Below are positions 5,214-6,360 of a stretch of 6,360 nucleotides of DNA, one piece after another. The stretch covers positions 1-6,360 of the forward strand of contig JAWLCV010000139.1 in assembly GCA_041686955.1 (NCBI GenBank). The letters run 5' to 3'. Every line of letters begins with the position of its first letter. Within the stretch, counting starts at the first letter, position 1. The notes under the pieces were generated by a model, which made no database searches, was not told the origin of the DNA, and worked only from the letters and a program-made list of their open reading frames with translations. This stretch comes from UBA7803 sp041686955. Lineage in GTDB: Bacteria; Pseudomonadota; Gammaproteobacteria; Pseudomonadales; Azotimanducaceae. Position numbers and translations under genes: made by a program.

Positions 5214-5242
5214 ATGCTAAACGCAGCCGACCCGCCCCACAA
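5214..5242 (-). promoter_or_regulatory. Candidate sigma-70 promoter for the universal stress gene
   Basis: Reading the minus strand, TTGTGG (5242 to 5237) and TAGCAT (5219 to 5214) are separated by exactly 17 bases. The -10 matches four of six consensus bases and the -35 three of six. Transcription would start near 5207, leaving a leader of about 23 bases before the ATG at 5184. This would let the Usp gene be expressed apart from the upstream hydrolase gene. It is a moderate match only. Confidence 0.4.
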
Positions 5243-5244
5243 CG

Positions 5245-5258
5245 CCGCCGTCAGGCGG
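5245..5258 (-). terminator. Short GC hairpin after the alpha/beta hydrolase gene
   Basis: CCGCC (5245-5249) and GGCGG (5254-5258) pair around GTCA, beginning 11 bases beyond the hydrolase stop codon. An alternative pairing of CCCGCC (5231-5236) with GGCGGG (5254-5259) is also possible. Neither is followed by a T-run, so read-through into the Usp gene may occur. Confidence 0.3.
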
Positions 5259-5269
5259 GGCTCGCGGCT

Positions 5270-6229
5270 TCAGCCCGGCGCAGGCGCCGTGGCGGACGAG
5301 CGGGCGGCGGCGTGGCGGAGTACGCCGTTCAGCCACGTCAGCAGATCGTGGAGCACCTCGTCACGGTTGGTCTCGTTCAGCATCTCGTGACGGCCCCCGG
5401 GGTAGATGCGATAGTCCACCCGCTCCAGATGCTGGCGGTAGAGTCGCAGCAGACGCTGCAGGTTGCGCTCCCGGTCGTGCATCGCATCGTCGCTGCCGGA
5501 GAACACGTAGACGGGTAGGGGCTTCGGAATCTGCAGCACGTTTTCCATGTCTGCTGCCTCGCGCGCTCCCGCGAACATCTCGCACAGGCTACCGGCGCGC
5601 AGCACGAAGCCGCACAGCGGATCCTCGACGTAGGCGCGCACGGCGGCCGGATCCCTGGAGAGCCACTCGTAACCCGTGCTGCCCGGGCCGGCGAAGGCGC
5701 GGTTGGCGCTGCCGAAGACCAGCGCGCGCAGCAGCGGGCTTTCCGCCTGCGCGCCCAGGCGCCAGGCTTCCACGCACGCCAGCGCCTGGGCCAGGCGGGC
5801 GCGGGCGGGCCCCATCACCCCGGGCGAGCCGGACAGCACCACCGCGTCCAACCGCGCCCCGTGGCGATAGACGAACTGCTGCGCGACCATGGCGCCCATG
5901 CTGTGGCCGAGCAGCACGTGGGACAGTCCCGGATGCTGCTGCTGGATCCAGGCCGTGACGTCGGCGGCGTCGGCGATGATCCGGTTCCATCCATCCGGCC
6001 CCAGGTAGCCGAGCAGGGCGGGGTCGGCGTCGGGTCCGTGACCGCGGTGGTCGTTGGCGAACACCGCATAGCGGGCTTCCGTGAGAACGCGCGCGACCGC
6101 GTCGTAGCGGGCCGCGTGCTCGCCCATGCCGTGCGCGATCTGTAAGGTCGCCACGGGCGCGGACTCCGGCAGCCAGCGGTAGAGCCGCAGCCGGCTGCCG
6201 TCCCCGGCGTTGATGTGGAGCGTCTCCAT
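5270..6229 (-). CDS. Alpha/beta hydrolase, lysophospholipase/monoacylglycerol lipase-like
   Basis: This 319-residue protein has the serine-hydrolase fold of the Hydrolase_4 group (monoglyceride lipase / lysophospholipase L2 type). Visible parts are the oxyanion-region motif IAHGMGEHAARY (31-42), DHRGHG (60-65), the nucleophile elbow GHSMG (108-112, S110), an acid in SGSDD (probably D248), and the catalytic histidine in GGRHEMLNE (H281). There is no signal peptide, so it is probably cytoplasmic. It likely hydrolyses acylglycerols, lysophospholipids or another carboxylic ester; the substrate is not fixed by the sequence. ATG at 6229 is the right start. GGAG sits five bases upstream, homology to the family begins at once, and the open frame beyond it runs antisense through the tRNA gene. 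The gene is 85 bases upstream of the Usp gene on the same strand, so partial co-transcription is possible. Confidence 0.9.
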   Translation of the reverse strand: METLHINAGDGSRLRLYRWLPESAPVATLQIAHGMGEHAARYDAVARVLTEARYAVFANDHRGHGPDADPALLGYLGPDGWNRIIADAADVTAWIQQQHPGLSHVLLGHSMGAMVAQQFVYRHGARLDAVVLSGSPGVMGPARARLAQALACVEAWRLGAQAESPLLRALVFGSANRAFAGPGSTGYEWLSRDPAAVRAYVEDPLCGFVLRAGSLCEMFAGAREAADMENVLQIPKPLPVYVFSGSDDAMHDRERNLQRLLRLYRQHLERVDYRIYPGGRHEMLNETNRDEVLHDLLTWLNGVLRHAAARSSATAPAPG

Positions 6230-6254
6230 GGTTTCTCCGGTGCGCGGTGGCCTG

Positions 6255-6263
6255 TGGTATCTT
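6255..6263 (+). promoter_or_regulatory. Possible extended -10 promoter for tRNA-Leu
   Basis: TGGTATCTT at 6255-6263 has the TGn extension followed by a -10-like TATCTT (four of six to TATAAT), ending 9 bases before the first tRNA base. No good -35 is seen 16-18 bases upstream, which an extended -10 can tolerate. The site lies in the 43-base gap between the tRNA and the divergent hydrolase start. Confidence 0.35.
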
Positions 6264-6272
6264 GCACCCGCC

Positions 6273-6359
6273 GCCCGGGTGGTGAAACCGGTAGACACAA
6301 GGGACTTAAAATCCCTCGGCCGCAAGGCCATGCGGGTTCGAGTCCCGCCCCGGGCACCA
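6273..6359 (+). tRNA. tRNA-Leu (anticodon UAA), CCA encoded
   Basis: A full class II tRNA folds here. The acceptor stem GCCCGGG (6273-6279) pairs with CCCGGGC (6349-6355), followed by discriminator A6356 and an encoded CCA (6357-6359). The D stem is GTG/CAC (6282-6284 with 6296-6298). The anticodon stem is AGGGA/TCCCT (6300-6304, 6312-6316) around loop CTTAAAA, so the anticodon is TAA at 6307-6309, which reads UUA and UUG codons. The long variable arm GGCC-GCAA-GGCC (6318-6329) is typical of leucine tRNAs. The T stem GCGGG/CCCGC (6332-6336, 6344-6348) holds loop TTCGAGT. The window ends one base after CCA, so any integrated element or further tRNA downstream cannot be seen. Confidence 0.97.
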
Positions 6360-6360
6360 G

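Noticed and set aside
6262..6290. TTGCAC at 6262 as a -35 box for a tRNA promoter
   Set aside because: The matching -10 position falls inside the tRNA (about 6285-6290) and reads AAACCG, so it cannot drive the tRNA.
6230..6331. N-terminal extension of the alpha/beta hydrolase by 34 codons
   Set aside because: The extension lies antisense to the tRNA-Leu gene, and the ATG at 6229 has a good ribosome site and begins the family-like sequence.
1..6360. Search for CRISPR arrays, insertion sequences, phage or toxin-antitoxin genes
   Set aside because: No spaced direct repeats, transposase or integrase motifs, or small two-gene toxin modules are visible. The region reads as ordinary chromosome.

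Overview
The window looks like a stretch of chromosome from a GC-rich (estimated by eye at about two thirds G+C) proteobacterium. A gammaproteobacterium is most likely, from the CCA-encoding tRNA-Leu(UAA), the UspA-type tandem stress protein, the DUF4168 protein, good Shine-Dalgarno sequences and a near-perfect sigma-54 promoter. The genus cannot be fixed from the sequence alone. Coding density is very high. No stretch over 300 bases lacks a gene, and I see no insertion sequence, CRISPR array or broken gene.

Layout, left to right. The window opens inside the last 57 codons of an NhaA-type Na+/H+ antiporter (+). It converges on a two-gene minus-strand unit: a phospholipase D/cardiolipin-synthase-like protein (2593 to 1325), followed 15 bases later by a sulfotransferase (1309 to 230). 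Divergent from this unit is a PAP2 lipid phosphatase (+, 2732-3457). The 138-base gap between the two divergent genes is packed with inverted repeats. A small three-helix membrane protein of unknown function (-, 3794 to 3489) follows. It is divergent from a secreted DUF4168 protein (+, 3926-4291), which has a textbook -24/-12 sigma-54 promoter in front of it. That gene ends 5 bases from the end of a double-domain universal stress protein (-, 5184 to 4297). A lysophospholipase-like alpha/beta hydrolase (-, 6229 to 5270) comes next. The window ends with a complete tRNA-Leu(UAA) on the + strand, head to head with the hydrolase.

How the genes may work together (inference). The PAP2 phosphatase, the cardiolipin-synthase-like enzyme, the alpha/beta hydrolase and perhaps the sulfotransferase all suggest envelope-lipid remodelling. 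NhaA, the Usp protein and possibly the DUF4168 protein suggest ion, pH or general stress. A PAP2 enzyme acting as phosphatidylglycerophosphate phosphatase would supply the phosphatidylglycerol that a cardiolipin synthase uses, so the divergent pair could be a coordinated unit. No single new system is proven. The most notable observations are the sigma-54 promoter on the DUF4168 gene, the Lys-to-Arg change in the first HKD motif of the PLD-like enzyme, and the run of perfect inverted repeats in the divergent lipid-gene promoter region.
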